A DNA stretch of 64,000 bases from Periplaneta americana (lineage: Eukaryota > Arthropoda > Insecta > Blattodea > Blattidae), in NCBI RefSeq assembly GCF_040183065.1, contig NC_091122.1, positions 80,291,455-80,355,454 on the forward strand. Direction: 5' to 3'. The translations under genes and the position numbers were made by a program. Shown here piece by piece: positions 36,346-45,867 of this stretch (within the stretch, counting starts at the first letter, position 1; each line of letters starts with the position of its first letter). The notes below the pieces were generated by a model. That model was given only the letters and a program-made list of their open reading frames with translations, did not search any database and was not told the origin of the DNA.

Positions 36346-36659
36346 GTATTCAGGTACTCTGTGAATGTGTACTTAAAACAAGAGAGATGCACTATAGCTG
36401 CAATTAAATTTAAAATTTATTTATTTATTATGTGTGAACAAAACACGACATTTTTCAGGAGACACAATAAGCATAATCATTTATTACATCCACTGTCTCA
36501 TTATATATGCTATGGTACATGTCATATTTACAAATTAACAATATACAGGCTAATACATAAGAGTACATAGTAACTGTAATTAAACACAACACAAATACAT
36601 ATGCAAATACACAAAACTTGGAAAACTGTGGCAGAGCCAACTTCAGCTATAAGCCCCAT

Positions 36660-36920
36660 TTGTTAGAGATCTGCACGGGCCATAATTCTTAGGCCCGGCC
36701 CATCTTGGCCTGATCTGAACCAGACCCGAACCCAACCAGAAACCTTAGATTAGCTTATAATTATCACCTGATTCGAACCCAGTCCTGAAGACTAGCAGAT
36801 AAAGCAGAGGCCAGAGACCACAGGGATCAAGAACAGCTGCAAGAGATTATTAGATGGATGGATTAGAAGGATGAGAAGAAGTAATCTCCCAGTCATCCAG
36901 GTCAAACAAATCTGGTCAAC
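36660..36920. repeat. Second copy of the GGTCTGYACGGGC repeat
   Basis: Shares AGATCTGCACGGGCCATAAT, TTCTTAGGCCCGGCCC and AGTAATCTCCCAG...CAAACAAAT with 4144-4240. The function is unknown. Confidence 0.5.
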
Positions 36921-37317
36921 AAAATTAAACATATTTTTTGTTAAAACATAAAGAATGGGTGATTACTGTAGCATTTACTTTCTGCCACTAATTGAAGATG
37001 TCCTTGTAGATGGACCACCCATTAAAGAGGAGGAAAAAGTAATGTAAAAACTCTAAATGTTACTTTTGATATTCCAAACCCCATCTCTTTCCAAACATGA
37101 GGGGACATGACTTACTTTTATTTCAAATCATTCTTTGTTATAATGTTAGCATCCAACTTTCAACTAATGTATTTTTTAAACAAATCACTGTAATAGTACT
37201 GAAGTTCATGCATTTCTAACATCTCAAGTATAATTAAGTCAACATTAAACTTACAGTTCACAGATGGAGAAAGATTTTTCAATGTGTCTAATGCATTCCT
37301 CAGAGGCTTGCTTTTTC

Positions 37318-37512
37318 CAGTGGCGTATACTGGTTAAAGGGTTTGGGCTACCGCTGACCCTATTATTACACAAAATATATCTAACAATTACTTTAATTTT
37401 AATTACTATGGTAAAACTAATAATACAAAATGATTACATTATGTTATATTATAAACTTTTTCTTTTGTAATTTCCTTGGGCTACCGCCGGTAGCCCGCAA
37501 AATACGCCCCCG
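37318..37512. mobile_element. hAT MITE, 195 bp
   Basis: The ends CAGTGGCGTATACTGG and CGGGGGCGTATTTTGC (complement) are flanked by a perfect 8-bp duplication GCTTTTTC (37310-37317 and 37513-37520). A GGGCTACCG motif recurs near both ends. Noncoding. Confidence 0.85.
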
Positions 37513-37682
37513 GCTTTTTCTTTCTTTCTTTTTTAAGCATCCTTGGGGTGTAACTCGATCAGCTATTATCCCATTATCAGCTGAAATATTTAAGAGAGGG
37601 ATATATGCTTATATTCAGACCTTTCTGGGTTTATCCTACACTACCTACACTGAATAATCCAGTAATTTCACTTAAAACTTAC

Positions 37683-39124
37683 TTTCATTACACTGTGTAG
37701 ACACCCGTACAGTGGAAGACCTTCATCTGCTGCACCAGCTGACTCTGTAATATTTTAAGAGTGGAATTAATTCTTAAGATATTTAATTCTGGAGAAAGAT
37801 GATGTTTTATCATAAATGTGTGGACACTTCAAAGTCAGCAGCTGTAACAGTATTGTATTTTCTAATGTGCTATTAATCCAAACTCATTTTTAACAATAAG
37901 AAAGTGAAGCTGCAATAAAAAAGAGAGAGAAAAAACCAAGCAAATAGTTCTATTGTAAATAGAGTGTAGTCAGTTTCTGTTTTACCTTATGAAAATATAT
38001 TTTTCAGTTTTTCTGTACACGAGAAATCATTCACAAGTTTCAAAGTGAGAATCCTCAGGGTAAAATTGAAATACAACTTAACATAATGTGGCCTAATCTG
38101 ATTACAAACCCATTACAGAGAAATCTCAAAATAAATTCTTCAGTTTAGTGTACTTTCTATTTTTAGGCTTACATTTATAAATTTCAAATTCCCACTCAAA
38201 TCCCACATAATATTATAATACAATGATGTTTAGTTTTTATGACATCCATTTCTTGTGACCATTTCATCATTATGTACAATTTATATTTTAATATATATTT
38301 TTTTTTCAACTTTTGCATCTAATTTATCTACTGCTTGCTGCAGATTGCATATAGTATGTATGTTAGTTTTATTTTCAACATGTTGGCTGAAAATGTGTTT
38401 ACATGTTACAGCTATTTCAGATTGGAAAAGTAAGCATCATACGTAGAATGTGAAAGAACATTTTGTAGTATAAATCAAATTACCTGGAGATATTGTTGGG
38501 ATGTCCAGTTTCACTTCAAAAACTAAAGAATTGCACTGTGAACCTGAATGGTACTGTAAATAAAAAAGAAATAATAGTATTATAATGTAATACCGACATT
38601 AAATTAAATTTGTATAACAATTTTCAAGAATCTAATATTTTTTTTATCTCTAAAGCTCATCATCTCTTCTTTTGACTCTTAATTCCTTACACACTAACCT
38701 CATTCGTGTTATTAGCTGCACTGGTATCAGTGGAACCGTTACTACTTCGGCTGTAACAAAAGTAAGTAAATAAATAAATGAGTGAATGAATAAATAAAAA
38801 GAATTCAAACTTGTGTTATACAATTTCCTCTGCTTATTATTTAATAATTGTATAACTTAACATATAAGTGAACTTATGCATTGAATATGAATCAAGATCA
38901 CTGAGAAATCACTCAATTGATAGGAGAATTAAATCACTTACCTTGGCTAAGTTTGGATTTGGCTTTGCTTCAGTTGGAAGGGCTCCAATTGTTTGTAGCC
39001 TGCATTGTCTCTCTGCAGCAGCAATTTTCTTTGTGTTCTTTTCCAAGAATTCAAATTTGCTTCTCAGCTGTTTTCAGGTCCTTGTATTTGTGCTGATGTT
39101 ACTATATTCTTCCCATGCTTCATT
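37683..39124 (-). pseudogene. Three-exon Myb/SANT-like (MSANTD-type) gene remnant
   Basis: Three minus-strand blocks have consensus splice borders and matching phases. Exon A (39124-38942) has acceptor TATAG and donor AAG/GTAAGT. Exon B (38553-38484) has acceptor TTTACAG-like and donor CCAG/GTAA. Exon C (37744-37683) has acceptor ATTACAG and donor AAA/GTAAGT. Exon A reads NEAWEEYSNISTNTRT, then an in-frame TGA (39076-39074), then KQLRSKFEFLEKNTKKIAAA and ERQC. That fits the third helix of Myb/SANT-like domains (W-x-x-x-EYN...R-x-x-KQLRxK-x-E). Exons B and C continue NSLVFEVKLDIPTISP and ESAGAADEGLPLYGCLHSVM. The first helices and the end are missing. It may be a Harbinger accessory protein or a host gene; the premature stop argues for decay. 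Confidence 0.5.
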
Positions 39125-39807
39125 CTATATTACTAAAAAGGAAGTAAAACTAGGTTAATTCCATATGCAACCTACAACATTAGAAAATATACTGTATTTC
39201 TCTTTTTCCCTTATCTAAGTTTCTATACCTAAATAAGCAAAAGCTTTTAATGGACGACTGTCAGTAAAATATCAAACACATGACTATACTGTACATAGAA
39301 ACTTTGGAAAAAACTTAATATCTGCTGTTTCTGTGTTATTTTACGAGGTATTGAATGTGCATTACAGTGAGTGATTATAGTCGAACTGGTAGCAGCAACA
39401 GATATTGCAGTTTAGTGGAAACGTCTCTCCACCTCATGCTGTTCTTTTAAAAAATGTTAGGCCCTATCTGTGATCGAATGGTATTATAGGCCTAATACAA
39501 AATATCCGCCCATTTACTAACAGTAAAGTACGTAGGCCTAACATACTGAAATATTGGTAATTTGCTAGGAACAGTGTACCTTGCTGTACTAATGTTGGTT
39601 AGAAATCCCAGGCCACAGACATCATTCATTATTATCAGTATCAGTGAACTTTTCTTTTTAAACGAGTTATTGTGCCTTCGACCCATGATTTGAAGCCGTG
39701 AAGTACACTATTTCTAAAAAATTACCGAAATAGGCCCTATTCGCTAATAATGTAGGCTATACAACAAACTGAAAGCACACTTAATATTCATTACAATATA
39801 AAAATAA

Positions 39808-41011
39808 GGTAATTTCCTAGAAGACGGGCAAAATCCAACATGGCTGACGAAAACTACCAAAAACGTTCTGCCAACTATGAAGTCCAAATATCACCAAACA
39901 TCGAAAAATCGAATATATATTCATATTTTTAAAGAAGAACAAGCCCTCCAAAAAAAAAAAAAATGAAAATATATTTAATTTTTTGCCTTTGATTTTTTTT
40001 TGGCGTTTCGTAGCATTCGAACTTCATAATTGATAGTTCTTTTCTGGCAGTTTTCGTCGGCACTTTACTCCCAAAAATCACGAAAACACAAAGCAAAACA
40101 TAATTTATCATCTTATCAAATAAAATTCAATTCTCATTGACGTCTTCATCGACAACCACTTCACTTCCAGTATAAATGACACAGGCTTTAAGGCAATCTA
40201 AACTTAAACCATACAAGCAACAAAGAACTAAACCAACACTTTGTCGTACAGTCAACTTTGCATAAATAAACCACGTCTTTACACTAAATGAAATTCTCTT
40301 CGAACACTTATTACACCTTAACATCTACAGAAAATAACGTAAATAATTCCTTTAAACCACAGAAAAACAGTTTTCTCCTCAACATTCAACACAGTCCTTA
40401 TTCACCAGCGAAAGAACTAAACCAAAATCGACACAAAATTTAATAAATAATTTCAGAACACGGATTCCTTCCTTTCCCTCTTACTTCAAAATCCAACCTT
40501 GTGCACACAAAATAAATTATTGGCACTGAAAAGTGCCTTTTCGTAAGCATGATGTTGCGCATTCAACAAATGCAGACAAATCTACAATGTAATATCACTC
40601 ACGTCAAACAACCAAGAACAACTGACAACGTCATTATCCATTCAAAATTAATGAAAATTCTAGAATAAATTACAACTATAACCAATCAAATCGAAAGAAA
40701 ATCACAAAAATCATAAAATGACAAACTTTCAATAGCTTTAGCCATCAGACACAACATAACACCACTCACGTCAAACAACCAAGAACAACTGATAACGTCA
40801 TTATCCAATCAAAATTAACGAAAATTCTAGAACAAATGACAACTATAACCAATCAAATTAAAAGAAAATCACGGCGACACCTAGTATAAAAAAAAACCCT
40901 AGCACTAACATGTAAAAGTCACTAAAAGATCACTAACATTTAACTCTGAAATAAAAAAAGTTGGTAATACTTACTATATTCAACCAAGTGCCCGTCTTCT
41001 ATGAAATTACC
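39808..41011. mobile_element. TIR element with 8-bp AT-rich duplication and internal tandem copy
   Basis: The ends GGTAATTTCCTAGAAGACGG and GGTAATTTCATAGAAGACGG (complement) are flanked by AAAAATAA on both sides (39800-39807, 41012-41019). The duplication is low complexity, so chance is possible. It contains a direct duplication (40596-40704 and 40763-40872). No transposase motif. Probably a hAT-derived MITE lying within the Harbinger-flanked interval. Confidence 0.65.
40596..40872. repeat. Direct duplication, two ~110-bp copies, period 167 bp
   Basis: CACTCACGTCAAACAACCAA and the following ~90 bp occur twice with few differences, separated by 58 bp. Confidence 0.85.
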
Positions 41012-41482
41012 AAAAATAATTGCCACCTACACTTCTTGTGCAGTTACACATGAATAAAACAATGATTATGGAGAAAAACGCACTTTTGCTGGAACCGGCA
41101 CCTGTCCTCTTTAGGCCTACTAATTAAAACCAAAATACTATCATATGGTAGGCAAGAACGACCTAAGCAGGGACCGCTAAACTTTACGATTGCCGAAATG
41201 ATAGTTTACCATATAAAGGATTTTGATATATTATATACTGTTATTATTTTTTATATACAAGTATTTTGAAACTGTTATTATTGTAGGTTGCCCTATATTA
41301 TATCAATCACCTTAATACCTTGCAAGGGCAACAGAACACCTGCATGAAGCAACATTCTAACCTCACTTCTACTATATTACAGGTTACTGTACTTCAAAAT
41401 AATTATTATAGTGCTATTATATACAAAATATTGATGTAATACCCACCGAAATAATGTAGCTTATTATTAACTCTGTACTTAC

Positions 41483-41708
41483 GATCTGTGTCTTGTTTCA
41501 GTTGATCATTGATTTCATATAGTAGGTTTCGTTATTCGAAACTGTCTCAAAACTTTCTCGTCATCCAACTCTTCAAAATTATTTGGACGCAGCCTAATTC
41601 GTTTTGCTGTTCTGATATAACGAAGCATCTGCTCCAGAACTTATCATCAGAATCAGTATCAGAATTAAATTGATCCTTCAAATCACCAGCTGTACGACGT
41701 GCAGCCAT
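41483..41708 (-). pseudogene. Harbinger nuclease N-terminal exon remnant
   Basis: An ATG at 41708 opens MAARRTAGDLKDQFNSDTDS. After a one-base shift the frame reads RTAKRIRLRPNNFEELDDEK, then VLRQFRITKPTIYEINDQL and KQDTDR, ending at a GTAAGT donor (41482-41477). This is the usual N-terminal segment of HARBI1-type nucleases (LDDExFxxxFRxxKxTxYxL). The next expected segment, beginning NNALPPMDQLL, is present at 35.15 kb but on the opposite strand. Confidence 0.7.
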
Positions 41709-42243
41709 CTTGATTTCAACACCGAGTTCCAACCTCCAGATAACGCCTATCTGCTATTCTGCCTTCCGGATTGCTAATCTGGAAGTTTAGCCTCCAGATT
41801 GCACATAACCAAAAGTCGTAGTACGCAATTACAACCCAACTTCCGGATAAATATGCCATCTGCCGGATAAGTTTAAACTAGAACTTTATCCGAGAGTCGT
41901 AGTACAGGCCCTTAAGCCCGGTCCACACGAGCGGAATGTCTGCGGAACGGCAGCCGCGCGGCGGCCGCACCATTTTCTATGGCACACACATTTAAATGTA
42001 GCAGTTCACACAGGACGGACAGTCTGCGGCAGCGGAACGTTTTCGCATGCCAGCCGCATCGCCCATAGCGGAACGGACGCCGCTCGGTGGCCGCAAGTTT
42101 GCTATGGACTATTGCATCATATTGCATCATTCACACGAGCGGACGCGGCAGTTGAGCGGCGAGTGTCCAGACATCACACGTGTATTGTAATATTGGCTGT
42201 TGTAATTATATAACGTAGGCCCTATAGTGGTGCATTGTGTTTT

Positions 42244-45074
42244 ATGATTCGATTCAATTCAATGGGTGATATGAATATAGAGAAAGTTGACGTTGAGGTG
42301 TTTCTGATGGAGATTGAGAAAAGACCATGTATTTGGGACCTTCGAAGTGAAGAGTACGGAGACAGGAATAAAAAAGATTCAGCATGGTATGAAATTTGTT
42401 GTGCATTGTTTCCCAATTTCATGAAACATTCCGACGCAGAAAGGAAATCTGTTGGTAAGTATTCCTTGTCAAATATGACTCGCATATGGCTTAACATAGG
42501 AGTATGATTTTATGGTGAATATTTTCTCCTGATTTCGGTGACTAAAATGGTTTTATTTGGATGATTATTTAGTAAGAGAATAAGTAATTTTGTGCATATT
42601 TCGTACCGTAAAAAAAAAACTTAAAAAATGATAAAAATAACATTTTAAAATATTATTGAAACACTTCCTTTGAAACCTATATAAAATTGTTTTTATAGTT
42701 AATGAAATTTATAATTCAATTTCATTCAACTGTGAGGGTGGTGAAGGCAGTTGTTACGGAAAAAAGAAATACCGTTGTTTGCTTGGTTGGAAACTATGCG
42801 TACATTATTGCCAGACACGTATGTAATGCTAAACGATCGAATTTGTAGAAATGTTCATGTATTGTATAAGGAAGAAAATTTCCGCTTTTTATTTGAAAGA
42901 AAGAATCATTTTTCGTGCGAATTCTTCATGAAACCTGTTTTTTGTTGAAAATATATTGATTATGAAATAATTTTGTGAATTTAGATACATTTCGAGAGAA
43001 TTCTCGAAATTTCAATTAATTTTGGAATTTCAGAAAGGGATTTACATTTTTCATGCTCAAAACATGTTTTTAACACATTTTGCGTATAATATTAATGCCA
43101 AAATTTACACTCCTATCTATGCACTAAAATACACATTATTTTGACGAAATTCTCAAAGTATTAATAACATAATCATACAGGAGAAAAACAACTATACCTG
43201 TTTGATTGTATTTATTAAATTTAGGTGCACGTAAACATACAACAATTAAGCAAATGTACAAATACTACAATGAAATAAACACAAATACACAAGCGAAGAA
43301 AAAGGTGTTGATAAGTCAGATTCTACTTTCTTGCCATGGCACTTTACCTGAATTACTTACAAAATAATCAGCAAGAATATCCCTGTTTCGCAACGCTGAC
43401 ACAGTTCTTCTGTCATACAAGTTCATGAAGGACTCAAAACCTTCCACTGTAACAGTATCTTCAATTCGATGACCATCTCTGACTCGTACAAAATTGTGTA
43501 GAACACAACACGCCTTAGTGATATCAACAGCAAAATCCACATTCTCATTCATAGCTCGATGGAACACCCGCCATTTGTTAGACATTATTCCAAAGGTACA
43601 TTCGACGTACCTACGAGCCCGTGACAAACGGTAATTGAATATCTTTTTCTTGCGAGAAACATTTTTCCTCCATAAGGGCGTTATACGTATTCTGACAATC
43701 CAAATGCCTCGTCACCGACAAACATGTAGGGAGTAACGATTCCATCGGTGTCTGGTAAAGGTGCAGGATGTGGAATATCCAGTGTGTTGTCAATCAGCCT
43801 CGCCCACAGTGCAGACTTTTGAAAAATTGTACTGTCAGAATCTTTTCCAAATGAGCCAATGTCAACAAAAACAAACTTATAATCTGAGTCAGCGACTCCT
43901 AGAAGAACGATTGAAAAAAATTCTTTGTAGTTATAGTACAACGATCCACTCATCTTTGGCTTCACCACCCTTACATGTTTCCCGTCAATAGCCCCTAAGC
44001 AATTCGGAAAATTTGCACGGTGTTGAAACCCGTTTGCAATATCTTTCCACATCTCTTCTGTTGGTTGAGGCAGACATTGTCCTCGCAGGCACGCCCATAT
44101 TGCACTGCACACTGTTCTGACTATCTCACTGGCCGTAGATTTTCCAATTCTGTACGTGTAGTGAAGCTCAACTAAGTAACAACCAGTGGCCAAGTACCTG
44201 AAATCAAAAGAATGCACTACTTTACAACTGACATTTTATTACTTTTAACATTTCTAATGTATATTTCGCTATCCATGGCATGCACCTCTTTTTGTTTTAG
44301 GACAGAGAGTTCAACAAAAGTGGCGTAACATTAGGGATTATTATCGAAAATACATGAAGAAAGTGAAGAAATCTGGTTCGGGAGCAGTCACAAAATTTAA
44401 ATACGTCTACGCTGATCAGTTGGGTTTCTTGTCCCCTGTTTTAGAAATGCGAGTAGCATCAGCGTCTAGTTTAGAGGAAAGCGAAAGCCAGAACTTAGAA
44501 GAATCTGAAGTGTCCGTAACAGAAGACAACTCGGACGATCCAATAACAGTAACATCTGAGCAAGATGTAACACATTCCAAAAAGGTGGAGAAACAAAAAA
44601 GTAAGACCTCTGCACTGGAAACGAAATTGTTAACATTTTTGGACTGCCCTCCAAAGCAAACTCCAGTCGAAGAGGAGGATAAATCATTTTTCGATTCCTT
44701 GCTGCCTACATTGCGGACTTTTGATACCGATCAAAAGCTAGAGTTCCGCGCGGAGATTCTACGTATACTACAGCGTATTAGACGCTCAAAATCACAAATC
44801 TGTTCAAGCCTTTTATGCACAGTGCCATGCACCTACGCAGTCTTTTCATGTGCCAGCAGGTCCTCCACAACATTTTACAACTTTACAAACACCACCTGGA
44901 AATTTGTACTTCCAAGCTCCACCTGCTCAATTTGAGAAGACGCAACTTCAAAGCCACCAACGTCAAAATATTACAACACCTATTGAACACTCGACTTTGA
45001 TTTCACAAAATTCCTTTGATTCGCCAACAGACACAGAGCTGTCCACATTCTCAGATGATACCCAGTTGTATTAA
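42244..45074 (+). pseudogene. MADF-BESS DNA-binding partner gene of the Harbinger element, near-intact
   Basis: Two exons. Exon 1 (42244-42454) starts at ATG 42244 (alternatives at 42262 and 42271) and encodes EVFLMEIEKRPCIWDLRSEE, YGDRNKKDSAWYEICCALFP, the opening of a MADF domain, ending G/GTAAGT. Exon 2 (44301-45074) starts after TTTGTTTTAG and completes the domain with GQRVQQKWRNIRDYYRKYMK. An acidic linker follows, then a BESS motif, KSFFDSLLPTLRTFDTDQKL...ILRILQRIR. The splice phase is consistent. An extra base near 44798 breaks the frame. Past it a Pro/Gln-rich tail (PPGNLYFQAPPAQFEKTQLQ...) stays open to TAA 45072-45074. In PIF/Harbinger elements the Myb/MADF-type partner is thought to bring the nuclease to the nucleus or to DNA ends. 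One indel is also what a sequencing error would look like. Confidence 0.8.
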
Positions 45075-45712
45075 AATGAATAGGATACTATTAAGCTTCG
45101 TTACTACTATATTTGTCCTTTTACCTTATTAATGTCTCCATGTATGTACTTTTTAACAAAATGCGATAGCATTTCAGGTTCCGAAAATAATAACTAACAA
45201 TAAATATTCCTTATTACATTTTACTTTTAACAACAAATATATTTAATTCCAATATATTTTTGTTATTAATTCCTTCATATCCCTATCCTTTCACCTTCAA
45301 ATTCAGCAACATAAGCACCGTAATGTATTTTCTACAAAGTGAATACGAACTAAAATATTACTTATTAAAGTTTAATTTAAACAATTAAAGTCATGCTACT
45401 ATTGACATTCACTTACCTCAGAGTTATAGAAAGCATTTCCATTGGAGGTATAGCCAGTCTCATGTTCGTATCTTCTTTATGCAATGCATTTTTCAGTGTA
45501 TGGTACAGTTCATCAAAACTGGGAAATGACATTCTGAAGTAATTAAAAAATTTTGATTCGTCCTCTCGCAACTTGTTAAACAGCACATAAAACGTTCCTT
45601 GCAATAAACGACTGCTCACTATAGGATGAACCCAATGTCTTCTATTTTTCTTTCTTCGTTTCAATATTTGAAGTCCGAAGTAAACTAGTACTGCACGGTG
45701 ACGAGCATCCAT
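43316..45712 (-). pseudogene. Harbinger DDE nuclease (HARBI1-type), one stop and one frameshift
   Basis: Exon 1 (45712-45417) starts MDARHRAVLVYFGLQILKRR and has FFNYFRMSFPSFDELYHTLK and MEMLSITLR, then an AG/GTAAGT donor. Exon 2 starts at 44197 after TTTCAG and continues YLATGCYLVELHYTYRIGKS with consistent phase. Catalytic Asp residues appear in GAIDGKHVRVVKP and FVFVDIGSFGKDSD, and Glu in MFVGDEAFGLSEY, so the DDE triad is present. A TAA follows directly (about 43684), and a one-base loss near 43655 separates the last part (SRARRYVECTFGIMSNKWRV, CVLHNFVR) that ends at 43316. The expected protein is about 390 residues. The nuclease cuts and joins transposon ends at TWA targets. Both defects are small, so the copy died recently or the bases deserve checking. 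Confidence 0.88.
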
Positions 45713-45867
45713 GGCGACTGACAATTTCAAATCCTTCCGTCCGTCTTTTATCCGCTCGTGTGGTCTCAGATGGTGCGGCTGCCGTTCCGCAGACATTCCG
45801 CTCGTGTGGACCGGACCATCTTTCAAACTCAAACAAATGGTGTCCCAGATAGATAACAAGGTAAGCC

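Larger units (their letters stand above)
34270..41911. mobile_element. Paired PIF/Harbinger-type termini enclosing 7.6 kb
   Basis: GGGCCTGCACTACGA at the left matches the complement of the right end (TCGTAGTACAGGCCC). Both ends are adjacent to TTA (34267-34269 and 41912-41914). Subterminal GAT(T)AGCAAT(C)CTGGAAG-like motifs recur near both ends. Transposase exons inside point in opposite directions, so this may be two same-family fragments or one rearranged element rather than a simple 7.6-kb transposon. It contains several later insertions. Confidence 0.55.
41915..45818. mobile_element. PIF/Harbinger transposon carrying two genes
   Basis: Inverted ends share CCGGTCCACACGAGCGGAAT, then GTCTGCGGAACGGCAGCCGC, over at least 40 bp (left from about 41917, right to about 45816). 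Subterminal GC-rich repeats of CGGAACGG, GCAGCCGC and CACACGAGCGG recur at 42000-42165. It encodes a MADF-BESS protein (+) and a DDE nuclease (-), the two-component set expected for this superfamily. I could not find a matching 3-bp target duplication at both ends. The left end directly abuts the terminus of another Harbinger-type element. Confidence 0.88.

Noticed and set aside
36957-37050. 30-codon plus-strand frame ending LVDGPPIKEEEKVM
   Set aside because: Looks protein-like, but it is short, has no clear splice acceptor and no neighbouring exon was found.
44354-44935. Treating the 193-residue frame as the complete MADF-BESS protein
   Set aside because: The last ~35 residues are read in a shifted frame; the Pro/Gln-rich continuation to 45074 in another frame looks like the real C-terminus.
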